Below, one piece after another: positions 44,672-51,043 of a stretch of DNA of 51,043 nucleotides. Position numbers and translations under genes: made by a program. Origin of the DNA: Rikenellaceae bacterium (GTDB lineage: Bacteria; Bacteroidota; Bacteroidia; Bacteroidales; Rikenellaceae); the NCBI GenBank assembly GCA_021201795.1, contig JAJQEF010000046.1:1-51043 (forward strand), written 5' to 3'. Each line of letters starts with the position of its first letter. The stretch's first letter is position 1. The notes below the pieces were generated by a model. The model saw nothing but the letters and a program-made list of their open reading frames with translations. It was not told the origin of the DNA and searched no databases.

Positions 44672-45238
44672 ATGAACATCGATAAATTTAAAAGAATAAT
44701 GAGCAACGCAGATAAAGCGATAATGGATACCGCATTCGTTAATCCTACAGCACTGAATAATATGGTAAGATTTAAAATCCATAAATTCATACAGGATATG
44801 CGGACCCAATACAGGATTTTTTTCATAATAATAGCTATATTGAGCGTATTTCTCATAATATATTCACCTTACAGAAGCACATGGGACTATTGGGTGGGTT
44901 TGATAATACTTGTTTGTGTGACTTTTTCGGAATTTTTTCGTTATACAACTATAAATAAAATTACATCATTCAATGTAATTACCGCATCGTCAGATATAAT
45001 AGAGTCTAAACTTCAAAAACTCGACAGACATTTTATAAGTAATCTTACACCCTTTACATATTTCATGACTATTCCCGTATTTATGATGGGAGCCATCCTT
45101 ATCGCTAAGTTTTATATACTCTTAAACTATTCGTTTCTTTTTATTGCAACAGTAATATTATTAGTAATTTATCAAAATTACGAAAAGAAAAAACTAAGGA
45201 AACTTAAATCTTTCCTCAAAAAACTTAAATTCAGTTAG
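44672..45238 (+). CDS. Four-helix membrane protein in the sigma factor operon
   Basis: A 188-residue protein with a cytoplasmic N-terminal part (DKFKRIMSNADKAIMDTAFV). Two pairs of helices follow (IFFIIIAILSVFLIIYSPY, WVGLIILVCVTFSEFFRY, FMTIPVFMMGAILIAKFYIL, FLFIATVILLVIYQNYEK), then a Lys-rich tail. No known domain. It starts 16 bp after the sigma gene, so co-expression is nearly certain. Position suggests an anti-sigma or a partner, but the sequence does not prove this. Confidence 0.65.
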   Translation: MNIDKFKRIMSNADKAIMDTAFVNPTALNNMVRFKIHKFIQDMRTQYRIFFIIIAILSVFLIIYSPYRSTWDYWVGLIILVCVTFSEFFRYTTINKITSFNVITASSDIIESKLQKLDRHFISNLTPFTYFMTIPVFMMGAILIAKFYILLNYSFLFIATVILLVIYQNYEKKKLRKLKSFLKKLKFS

Positions 45239-45263
45239 TATAACCAACCTAAACCCTAATAAA

Positions 45264-46451
45264 ATGAAAAACCACAAACTTATTCTTTTCTTTCTCTTTC
45301 TTTTTATTGCATCGATGTCTTACGGACAAGAGTCAAAAGACACCTTAATCAATAAAACTATTTATGATGAGATCCGTGAAAAATACAAGGAATCGGATTC
45401 CATAGTAAATGAATTTTACACGACTCATCGCAGGGAAACACGTGAACTCAGTTTTAACGATTTCAAAAAACTTCAGGCTGAATTAAAAACCGCGGATCTG
45501 AAATTGCTTAGCAACAGTACTTTGTGCGAACAATTTATCCACGAAATGAAGATAGCCACCGAATTTCGCTACAACCAGTTTCTTATGCAAAAATTAAAAA
45601 TGGAACTTTTAGGGGATAGCATACCGGATGAATGACTCAGGGAATATGCTAAGATCGACACTTCGACATTCAATGATCCATACTCAGTAAATTCCGTATT
45701 TTATCAAGAAGTTGTAAGCGGTTATATCGCTATTGAGCACATGTACATAAAACATATTCCTGATAATCTGTTCTATGATAACAGCCTGGAATATTTTTAC
45801 AATGGTTTTGTTTCTATGCTTAGAGGAAAAAATTTGGAGTTTATGCTTAAAAAATTTATTGAATCATTAATTGATTATTCCTTCGGTGATTCCCGCTTAT
45901 TGAAGTCCATCATTTATCTCGAAACAAATTACCCGGAGAATAAATTCCTCAAAGCCCATGAAGAAGAGATAAAAAAATATAAAGGAAGCATTAAGGCTTC
46001 TATTAATGACAAAGTATTATTTTTCGAATCTCCGGAGGATTCCGAAAATTTTTATGACATTATCAGCCAGTTCAAAGGTAAGGTTCTTTATATCGACATA
46101 TGGGCAACATGGTGCGGACCATGTATCAAGGAATTCGCACATCTGGAAAAATTCAGGACCCAAACCGAAGAGCTCGATTTCATACATATTTTTCTATCGG
46201 TAGATAGGAAATCTTTCCACGAAAAATGGCGCACGCTGGTTCACCATTACAATCTGGAAGGCTACCATTATCGTATTAACCAGAAGGAATCCGACCATAT
46301 CCACCAGTTATTCGGAAACGAGAAGGCGCTATTAGGGATACCCCACTGCGTAATCGTGGATAGGGATGGAAACATTGCTGTAAAAGATGCCTATGGTGTA
46401 GGTCAAAGCCAGAAACTTATCGACCAACTGACAGAAGTTATAAATAATTAG
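45264..46451 (+). pseudogene. TlpA-like thioredoxin-fold protein with in-frame TGA
   Basis: The frame starts with a signal peptide (KNHKLILFFLFLFIASMSYG) and an all-helical N-terminal region. It meets TGA at 45633-45635 after SIPDE, then continues unshifted as LREYAKIDTSTFNDP to TAG at 46449. The C-terminal thioredoxin domain (from about codon 255) has the redox motif WATWCGPC, GIPHCVIVDRDGNI and the usual tail. Full length would be 395 residues, normal for Bacteroidota periplasmic TlpA-type proteins. DE-TGA-LREY suggests Trp (TGG to TGA). Selenocysteine is unlikely because the site is far from the active centre. Confidence 0.8.
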
Positions 46452-46493
46452 ATAGTTAAACAGCCGGGAAATTTTCCCGGCTGTTTAACTATC
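46451..46493 (+). terminator. Terminator of the sigma factor operon
   Basis: A nearly perfect 20-bp stem starting at the stop codon (arms about 46451-46470 and 46474-46493), GC-rich at the centre (CAGCCGGGAA/TTCCCGGCTG). Confidence 0.85.
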
Positions 46494-46664
46494 CTGATCC
46501 GGATGTTTCATCTGCAATTCCTGTGCTTCTATTACGAGCCTGCCTGATCTTATCGGAGCATCTAACATTCAGATTTACCCAACGTATATCGTATGCCCGG
46601 ATAGATTGTGCATACATCCACAATCATTGCCACCGGCAGCAAAAGGCAAAAAGGCCATTTTTGT

Positions 46665-46690
46665 AAAGCCCTTAAATAAATAGGGCTTTG
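46665..46690 (-). terminator. Terminator of the cupin gene
   Basis: AAAGCCCT (46665-46672) pairs with AGGGCTTT (46682-46689), 4 bp beyond the cupin stop codon. Between 46494 and 46664 I see no gene I can support; a 27-codon minus-strand frame there is too short to judge. Confidence 0.65.
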
Positions 46691-46693
46691 TTT

Positions 46694-47035
46694 TTAAAGA
46701 AAATCTTTTCTCACTGGATTAAAATTATCGATTATTTCCCCGTTTTCCAGACATTTTACTCCGTGTTTTACACCCGATTCGACATAAAAGCCATCTCCGG
46801 CCGACAGTATTTCTTTCTTCCCGCCCACAGTAACTTCGAATTTTCCGCTGGTTATCACGCTACTTTGAACATGCGGATGTGAATGTAAACCGCCTCCGTC
46901 GCTTCCTGCCGCAAATATGACAGAAACCGTCATCAGTTCTTCCCCGTATCCCAATATACGGCGCTGCACTCCAGGAGCAGTTTCCACTGTTTCTACTTTA
47001 GATAATTTTATAAAAGGGTTCTTAGTATTTTCCAT
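46694..47035 (-). CDS. Cupin-domain protein
   Basis: A 113-residue single-domain cupin. The two metal motifs are clear: GGGLHSHPHVQSSVITSGKFEV (His-His-Gln/Glu-type) and GDGFYVESGVKHGVKCLENG (with the final His). Such small cupins bind a metal and act as sensors, isomerases or storage proteins. The sequence around GEELMTVSVIFAAGSDGG fits the common one-domain type. It is transcribed alone, divergent from the sulfite reductase operon, with a -7 box TATTTTTG on the minus strand at 47061-47054. Confidence 0.9.
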   Translation of the reverse strand: MENTKNPFIKLSKVETVETAPGVQRRILGYGEELMTVSVIFAAGSDGGGLHSHPHVQSSVITSGKFEVTVGGKKEILSAGDGFYVESGVKHGVKCLENGEIIDNFNPVRKDFL

Positions 47036-47139
47036 AGCATAATGAGTTTACTGCAAAAATAAAAATATTCCCTGATGCTACCACATTTATGGGATAGAAA
47101 TACAAATCTTGCGGTATTTACCATGTACAGCGTCTCAAG

Positions 47140-47147
47140 TACTTTTG
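47140..47147 (+). promoter_or_regulatory. -7 box of the sulfur relay operon
   Basis: TACTTTTG fits TAnnTTTG, 19 bp before the sulfite reductase start. No exact TTTG at the usual distance. Confidence 0.5.
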
Positions 47148-47166
47148 TATTACAAAAAGCACGATT

Positions 47167-49518
47167 ATGTACGAATTACCAGAAACATTGGGGCGGGATA
47201 TTGAAAACCTCGGAACATTAACGGACAAGTTCATAAAAGGAGAGATCGGTACGGCCGAATTCAAGGTCGGCCGCGTACCTATGGGAATATACGAGCAACG
47301 GAAGGACGGAGTTTATATGGTTCGTATACGCACCACAGGAGGCATAATAACGCCCGGACAGTTAATTGAAATAATAAACATAGCGAAGAGACATGGCTCG
47401 GACCTGCTTCACATAACTACACGGCAGGAGATTCAGATACAGAACATCAGTATCGAAAGCACCGGTGCCATACTCCGTGAGTTAAAAAAAATAGGATTAA
47501 GCTCCAAAGGAGGCGGTGGTAACACGGTTCGGAATATATTGGTCGCAACAACCAGCGTGATAACTGATATCGAATCTTTCGATCCGACTCCCCACGCAGA
47601 AGCTATTACTACAAAACTTATTGCAGAAACGGATTCTTTTACTCTCCCTAGAAAATTAAAAATCGCATTTTCAAATAATGAGGACGATACCGATTTTGCA
47701 GCCATCAACGATATCGGATTTATCGCAAAAATAAAGAACGGCCAGCGGGGGTTCAAGCTCTATGTCGGAGGTTCAGTCGCATCGAAGCCGACGGTAGGAT
47801 GGGTATTTGCCGATTTTATCCCGGAAGAAGATATTTTCGCAGTTGCCGGTGCGGTAAAAAAACTGTTTTCAGAACACGGTAACAGGAAGAATAAACACAA
47901 AGCGCGGATAAGGCATATTTTTTACAGGCTCGGTGCAGAAGAGGTTAAGAGATTATTCGACGAATATTTTAAAGAAGAAAAGAAAACGGCTCCTAAATTC
48001 GTTCCCGATCGATATATCGAAAAAATAAATCCTTCGTGTAATGGAAATATTTCTTCAGAACCTGTCGACAAAGATTTCTTAACGTGGAAAAATCGTTACG
48101 CCACCGCACAAAAACAATACGGATTATATTCAGTTGTTGTCCCATTCATTCATGGAAATATTAATATCGGAGATGAACGGTTCCTGACTCAGTTTCAAAT
48201 TTTTCTTCGGTTTCTTGAATTTATTGGGGATGATACGGTCAGATTCTCCGTACAACAGAACATTATTTTGAGGAATATACCAGAGTCCTTTTTATTTCAA
48301 ACATATTCGCATATCCATAGTATTAATCCGGAAATAAAATATCCGCTTCTCACAAACAATATCGTGTCATGTACGGGTGCGGATACGTGTCGTCTCGGAA
48401 TCTGTCTTTCCAAAGGACTCGCAGCAGCTATCCGTAGAAAACTGATAAATGAAGGCGCTGGACTGGATAATATTCCTGAGGTGCGGCTGCAAATTTCCGG
48501 ATGCCCGAACTCCTGCGGACAGCAGGTGTGGGCAGACCTGGGTTTTTCCGGGAAGGCACTACGAAATTCCCGTCTTTATCCTGCGTATCAGGTTTATGCA
48601 GGTGCATCGAGAGGAAAATCCCCTGCACTCGCAGAGACACTCGGAAGCCTGAATGCACATGACGTGCCCGAATTTACACAAAAAGTTCTTGAGGATTTTT
48701 CTGAGAAAAAGGAAAAATACGGGAACTTCAAAAATTATCTCGAATCGGAAGGAAGAAGTTTTATTAAAGGTTACCTCGATGCACATAAGGAGATTCCGGA
48801 TTTCAGTGAAGATAAGAATTATTATTATGACTGGGGTAGCGAAAATTTATTTAGCGTAGCGGAGAGAGGTGTAGGAGAATGTTCTGCCGGTATATTCGAC
48901 ATGATCGACATAGATAAGGCAACCATAGAAAAACTCGAAAAACAACTCGCAGAGGCCGAAGACGATGGAAGCAAAGGCAGAATTTTGCGCTCGATAGTAT
49001 TCCATGCCTCCAGAATGTTACTGGTCACAAGAGGAGCGGAACCGAACTCGGAAGAAGAGACTTTCGAATTATTCCGTAAATTATTTATCGATGAAGGATT
49101 GGTCGACAATGGCTTTATAAACATTATCGAACAGGCTAAAGCGGGGAATACGGATTCGTTAATAACCTCAAGAGAAAAAGTCATCGAATTGTCAAATGAC
49201 ATAGATGAATTGTATAAAAACATGGACGATTCGCTGCAATTTAAAAATGTAGTAAAAGAAAATAATAATCCTGTCGAGAAAAAAACCATAGAACCGGCAT
49301 CTGCATTCAAGTATCTGCGTGGCGTGGCTTGTCCGATGAATTTTGTCCAGACAAAAATAATGTTGTCGGGAATGAAGCCGGATCAACTTCTTGAAATCCT
49401 TCTGGACGACGGTCAGCCTATAGCCAATGTTCCGGGATCGGTAAGAAATGAAGGACACGAAGTTTTATCGCAGGAAATGCATGACGGATATTGGAAAGTA
49501 TTAATCAAAAAGAAATAA
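47167..49518 (+). CDS. Sulfite/nitrite reductase-type hemoprotein fused to a TusA-like domain
   Basis: A 783-residue protein. Residues 1-540 form a siroheme/[4Fe-4S] reductase. The half-domains include VPMGIYEQRKDGVYMVRIRT and ITTRQEIQIQNI, and the cluster ligands are C402 and C408 in SCTGADTC and C446 and C450 in SGCPNSC. Residues about 570-700 are an all-helical domain rich in Glu and Lys. Residues 715-783 resemble TusA/YedF (YLRGVACPMNF, C722-P723), a sulfur carrier fold with CPMN in place of CPxP. This order suggests sulfide made by the reductase is passed on by the tail. It lies in one operon with the carrier, E1 and JAMM genes. Sulfite is the likelier substrate. Confidence 0.9.
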   Translation: MYELPETLGRDIENLGTLTDKFIKGEIGTAEFKVGRVPMGIYEQRKDGVYMVRIRTTGGIITPGQLIEIINIAKRHGSDLLHITTRQEIQIQNISIESTGAILRELKKIGLSSKGGGGNTVRNILVATTSVITDIESFDPTPHAEAITTKLIAETDSFTLPRKLKIAFSNNEDDTDFAAINDIGFIAKIKNGQRGFKLYVGGSVASKPTVGWVFADFIPEEDIFAVAGAVKKLFSEHGNRKNKHKARIRHIFYRLGAEEVKRLFDEYFKEEKKTAPKFVPDRYIEKINPSCNGNISSEPVDKDFLTWKNRYATAQKQYGLYSVVVPFIHGNINIGDERFLTQFQIFLRFLEFIGDDTVRFSVQQNIILRNIPESFLFQTYSHIHSINPEIKYPLLTNNIVSCTGADTCRLGICLSKGLAAAIRRKLINEGAGLDNIPEVRLQISGCPNSCGQQVWADLGFSGKALRNSRLYPAYQVYAGASRGKSPALAETLGSLNAHDVPEFTQKVLEDFSEKKEKYGNFKNYLESEGRSFIKGYLDAHKEIPDFSEDKNYYYDWGSENLFSVAERGVGECSAGIFDMIDIDKATIEKLEKQLAEAEDDGSKGRILRSIVFHASRMLLVTRGAEPNSEEETFELFRKLFIDEGLVDNGFINIIEQAKAGNTDSLITSREKVIELSNDIDELYKNMDDSLQFKNVVKENNNPVEKKTIEPASAFKYLRGVACPMNFVQTKIMLSGMKPDQLLEILLDDGQPIANVPGSVRNEGHEVLSQEMHDGYWKVLIKKK

Positions 49519-49519
49519 A

Positions 49520-49729
49520 ATGGCACAGATCAAAGTAAACGGAGAATCACAGCAAATAAACGATGCTACAGGTATTCTTGAAATAATCAAGATCAACAAT
49601 GTTTTACAACCGGAGATGGTTTCCGTCCAGGTTAACGGAGAATTTATACACAGGGATAACTTCGGAACGACCAATCTTAACGACGGAGATGAAATCGATT
49701 TTCTTTATTTTATGGGTGGAGGACAATAA
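49520..49729 (+). CDS. MoaD/ThiS-like sulfur carrier protein with a GGGQ end
   Basis: A 69-residue ubiquitin-fold carrier (QIKVNGESQQINDATGILEI, EMVSVQVNGEFIHRDN, LNDGDEIDFLYFMGGGQ). ThiS and MoaD act through a C-terminal Gly-Gly that is turned into a thiocarboxylate. Here Gln follows the glycines, so a protease must first remove it. The JAMM gene two genes downstream is the obvious candidate, as for HcyS with HcyD and CysO-type systems. It starts 1 bp after the reductase gene. Confidence 0.92.
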   Translation: MAQIKVNGESQQINDATGILEIIKINNVLQPEMVSVQVNGEFIHRDNFGTTNLNDGDEIDFLYFMGGGQ

Positions 49730-49730
49730 A

Positions 49731-50540
49731 ATGAATCTGACCAACGAACAAATAGAACGATACAGCCGCCACATTCTTTTACAGGATGTAGGCGTGGAGG
49801 GGCAGGAAAAGATCAGTAGCGGCCGAGTGCTGGTTATAGGGGCAGGCGGCCTCGGTGCACCAGTGCTTCTTTATCTTGCGGCTGCAGGGGTTGGCACGCT
49901 AGGTGTTATCGATGGAGACGTTGTCGATCTAAGCAACCTGCAAAGGCAGGTAATACATTTCACAGAAGATATCGGCAAACCGAAAGTATTCTCGGCTGAA
50001 GAGAAAATAAAAAGAATAAATCCCGATGTAAATGTCATTACTTACAACAGGTTATTCACATCAGAAAATGCACTCGATATTATTAAGAACTACGATTTTA
50101 TCGTGGACGGTACGGATAATTTTCCAATAAAATTCCTTATAAACGACGCGTGCGTAATGTCCGGGAAACCATTCTCTCACGGTGGTATACTTCGTTTCGA
50201 AGGACAGACATTTACGTATAAACCCGGACATACGTGCTACAGATGCCTGTTCCACAGCCCTCCTCCTCCCGATGCTGTTCCGACGTGTTCACAGGCAGGG
50301 GTTCTGGGGGCGATCGCAGGAATGCTGGGGACCATACAGGCTGCGGAAGTACTGAAATTCTTAACCGGTACAGGCGAACTTCTTACGGACAAGCTCCTTT
50401 CTTTCGATGCAAAAAAAATGGAATTCAGGACGTTTAAAACCAAACACAATCACAAATGCCCTATTTGCGGCGAATCGCCGGAAATCACAGAATTAAGGGA
50501 ATCCGAACACGGCGTTTGCGACTTAACCAACAAACAATGA
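49731..50540 (+). CDS. ThiF/MoeB/HesA-family E1-like adenylyltransferase
   Basis: A 269-residue enzyme from the ATG at 49731 (MNLTNEQIERYSRHILLQDV), 1 bp after the carrier gene. The nucleotide fold has GRVLVIGAGGLGAPVLLYLA, DGDVVDLSNLQRQ and DFIVDGTDNFPIKFLIND; two Cys pairs, CYRC and CPIC, probably hold zinc. It activates the carrier C terminus as an acyl-adenylate for sulfur loading. The stop codon overlaps the JAMM gene start (ATGA). Confidence 0.94.
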   Translation: MNLTNEQIERYSRHILLQDVGVEGQEKISSGRVLVIGAGGLGAPVLLYLAAAGVGTLGVIDGDVVDLSNLQRQVIHFTEDIGKPKVFSAEEKIKRINPDVNVITYNRLFTSENALDIIKNYDFIVDGTDNFPIKFLINDACVMSGKPFSHGGILRFEGQTFTYKPGHTCYRCLFHSPPPPDAVPTCSQAGVLGAIAGMLGTIQAAEVLKFLTGTGELLTDKLLSFDAKKMEFRTFKTKHNHKCPICGESPEITELRESEHGVCDLTNKQ

Positions 50541-50932
50541 TAGAGATCCCGAAAAATATTATAGAAGCCATCGTAAGCCCGGCATACGATGAATTACCTA
50601 ACGAAGCGTGCGGACTCCTGACCGGAAACAACAATCAGGTTAAACAAAGACATCCGATGACTAATATCGATAAGAGTCCGGATCACTTTTCGTTCGACCC
50701 ACAGGAACAGGTCTCCGTTCTTAAAAAAGCACGTGAGACAGGGGAAAAAATAATTGCGAATTACCACAGCCACCCCTCCACTCCAGCGAGGCCGTCACAG
50801 GAGGATATAGTCTTGGCATTCGATCCGGATATAACTTACATTATCGTTTCTCTGGCCGGGACCGAGGCAGTAATAAAAGCATTTAAAATAAGGGATTGCA
50901 AAGTCACGGAAGAAAAGATCAAAATACTTTAA
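50537..50932 (+). CDS. Mec+/JAMM-family metalloprotease
   Basis: A 131-residue zinc metalloprotease from the ATG at 50537, which overlaps the E1 stop by 4 bases. JAMM residues are the Glu in LPNEACGLLTG and the metal site YHSHPSTPARPSQEDI (H-x-H, then S and D). The family (Mec+, HcyD-like) trims or cleaves at the C-terminal glycines of small carriers. Here it would remove Gln from the GGGQ end and/or release the amino acid after sulfur transfer. Last gene of the operon. Confidence 0.93.
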   Translation: MIEIPKNIIEAIVSPAYDELPNEACGLLTGNNNQVKQRHPMTNIDKSPDHFSFDPQEQVSVLKKARETGEKIIANYHSHPSTPARPSQEDIVLAFDPDITYIIVSLAGTEAVIKAFKIRDCKVTEEKIKIL

Positions 50933-50949
50933 AAATCACATAATATTAG

Positions 50950-50977
50950 AACCGGCTTAAGGCCGGTTATTTTTTTT
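50950..50977 (+). terminator. Terminator of the sulfur relay operon
   Basis: AACCGGC (50950-50956) pairs with GCCGGTT (50962-50968) and runs into a stretch of eight Ts. Confidence 0.88.
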
Positions 50978-51000
50978 ATTATTTCAGATATTTTTTTTTA

Positions 51001-51008
51001 TATATTTG
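51001..51008 (+). promoter_or_regulatory. -7 box near the window end
   Basis: TATATTTG fits TAnnTTTG; it would serve a gene beyond the right edge. Confidence 0.45.
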
Positions 51009-51043
51009 CAACTAAATAATGATAATTACCATAAATATTAAAC

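Noticed and set aside
45633-45635. Selenocysteine codon in the TlpA-like gene
   Set aside because: The site is far from the WCGPC centre, no clear SECIS-like hairpin follows, and Trp fits the position better.

Overview
The window looks like a chromosome segment of an anaerobic member of the Bacteroidales (Bacteroidota). The evidence is the low G+C content, promoters of the Bacteroidetes form TTTG-N19-TAnnTTTG (seen exactly in front of three tRNA genes), the gene order ftsX-DUF3098-uppP-truB-queA, a DUF4270 lipoprotein, a BFN nuclease with UVR tail, and a complete Rnf complex. No sequence search could be run, so family names rest on motifs I recognise.

Layout. 1-4.5 kb: eroded ground with tRNA-Lys, a TrmH-type methyltransferase, tRNA-fMet, a UPF0489 gene with an internal stop, a frameshifted transglutaminase with a decayed copy of its own tail, and a small conserved unknown. 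4.6-15.5 kb: a dense plus-strand housekeeping block (YfhO, FtsX, DUF3098, UppP, TruB, QueA, a GT5-type half enzyme, DUF4270, TopA). 15.5-17.1 kb: BFN nuclease and a secreted EEP-family phosphoesterase. 17.1-25.7 kb: a minus-strand operon nadE-rseC-rnfBCDGEA-xseA-xseB, combining NAD synthesis, ferredoxin:NAD+ oxidoreductase and exonuclease VII.

25.8-40.6 kb: an accessory island at tRNA-Phe. An intact tyrosine recombinase sits beside the tRNA. At the far end an inverted copy of the tRNA 3' end plus its terminator is fused to a decayed internal piece of the same type of integrase. Inside are HTH genes, a frameshifted AbiH-type gene, an XRE pair (one broken), a strongly structured RNA segment upstream of a NYN-cold-shock protein, a truncated HelD-like helicase, a PAS-LuxR regulator, MmcQ/YjbR, an arginase-family enzyme, two methyltransferases (one with an in-frame TAG), a YciI-like ORF without a normal start codon, a 133-nt hairpin and a pentapeptide-like membrane protein. 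Many cargo genes are broken by single nonsense or frameshift lesions, so the island is partly decaying.

40.6-51 kb: a C26-M19 fusion peptidase with a SpmA/SpmB-type membrane partner, an ECF sigma factor operon ending in a TlpA-like gene with an in-frame TGA, a cupin, and a four-gene sulfur-relay operon. The latter holds a sulfite reductase fused to a TusA-like domain, a MoaD/ThiS-like carrier ending GGGQ, an E1-like enzyme and a JAMM protease. I infer that this operon makes a protein thiocarboxylate for sulfur amino-acid synthesis.

The best candidate for something undescribed is the predicted pseudoknotted RNA at about 30240-30485 together with the NYN-cold-shock gene that follows it.
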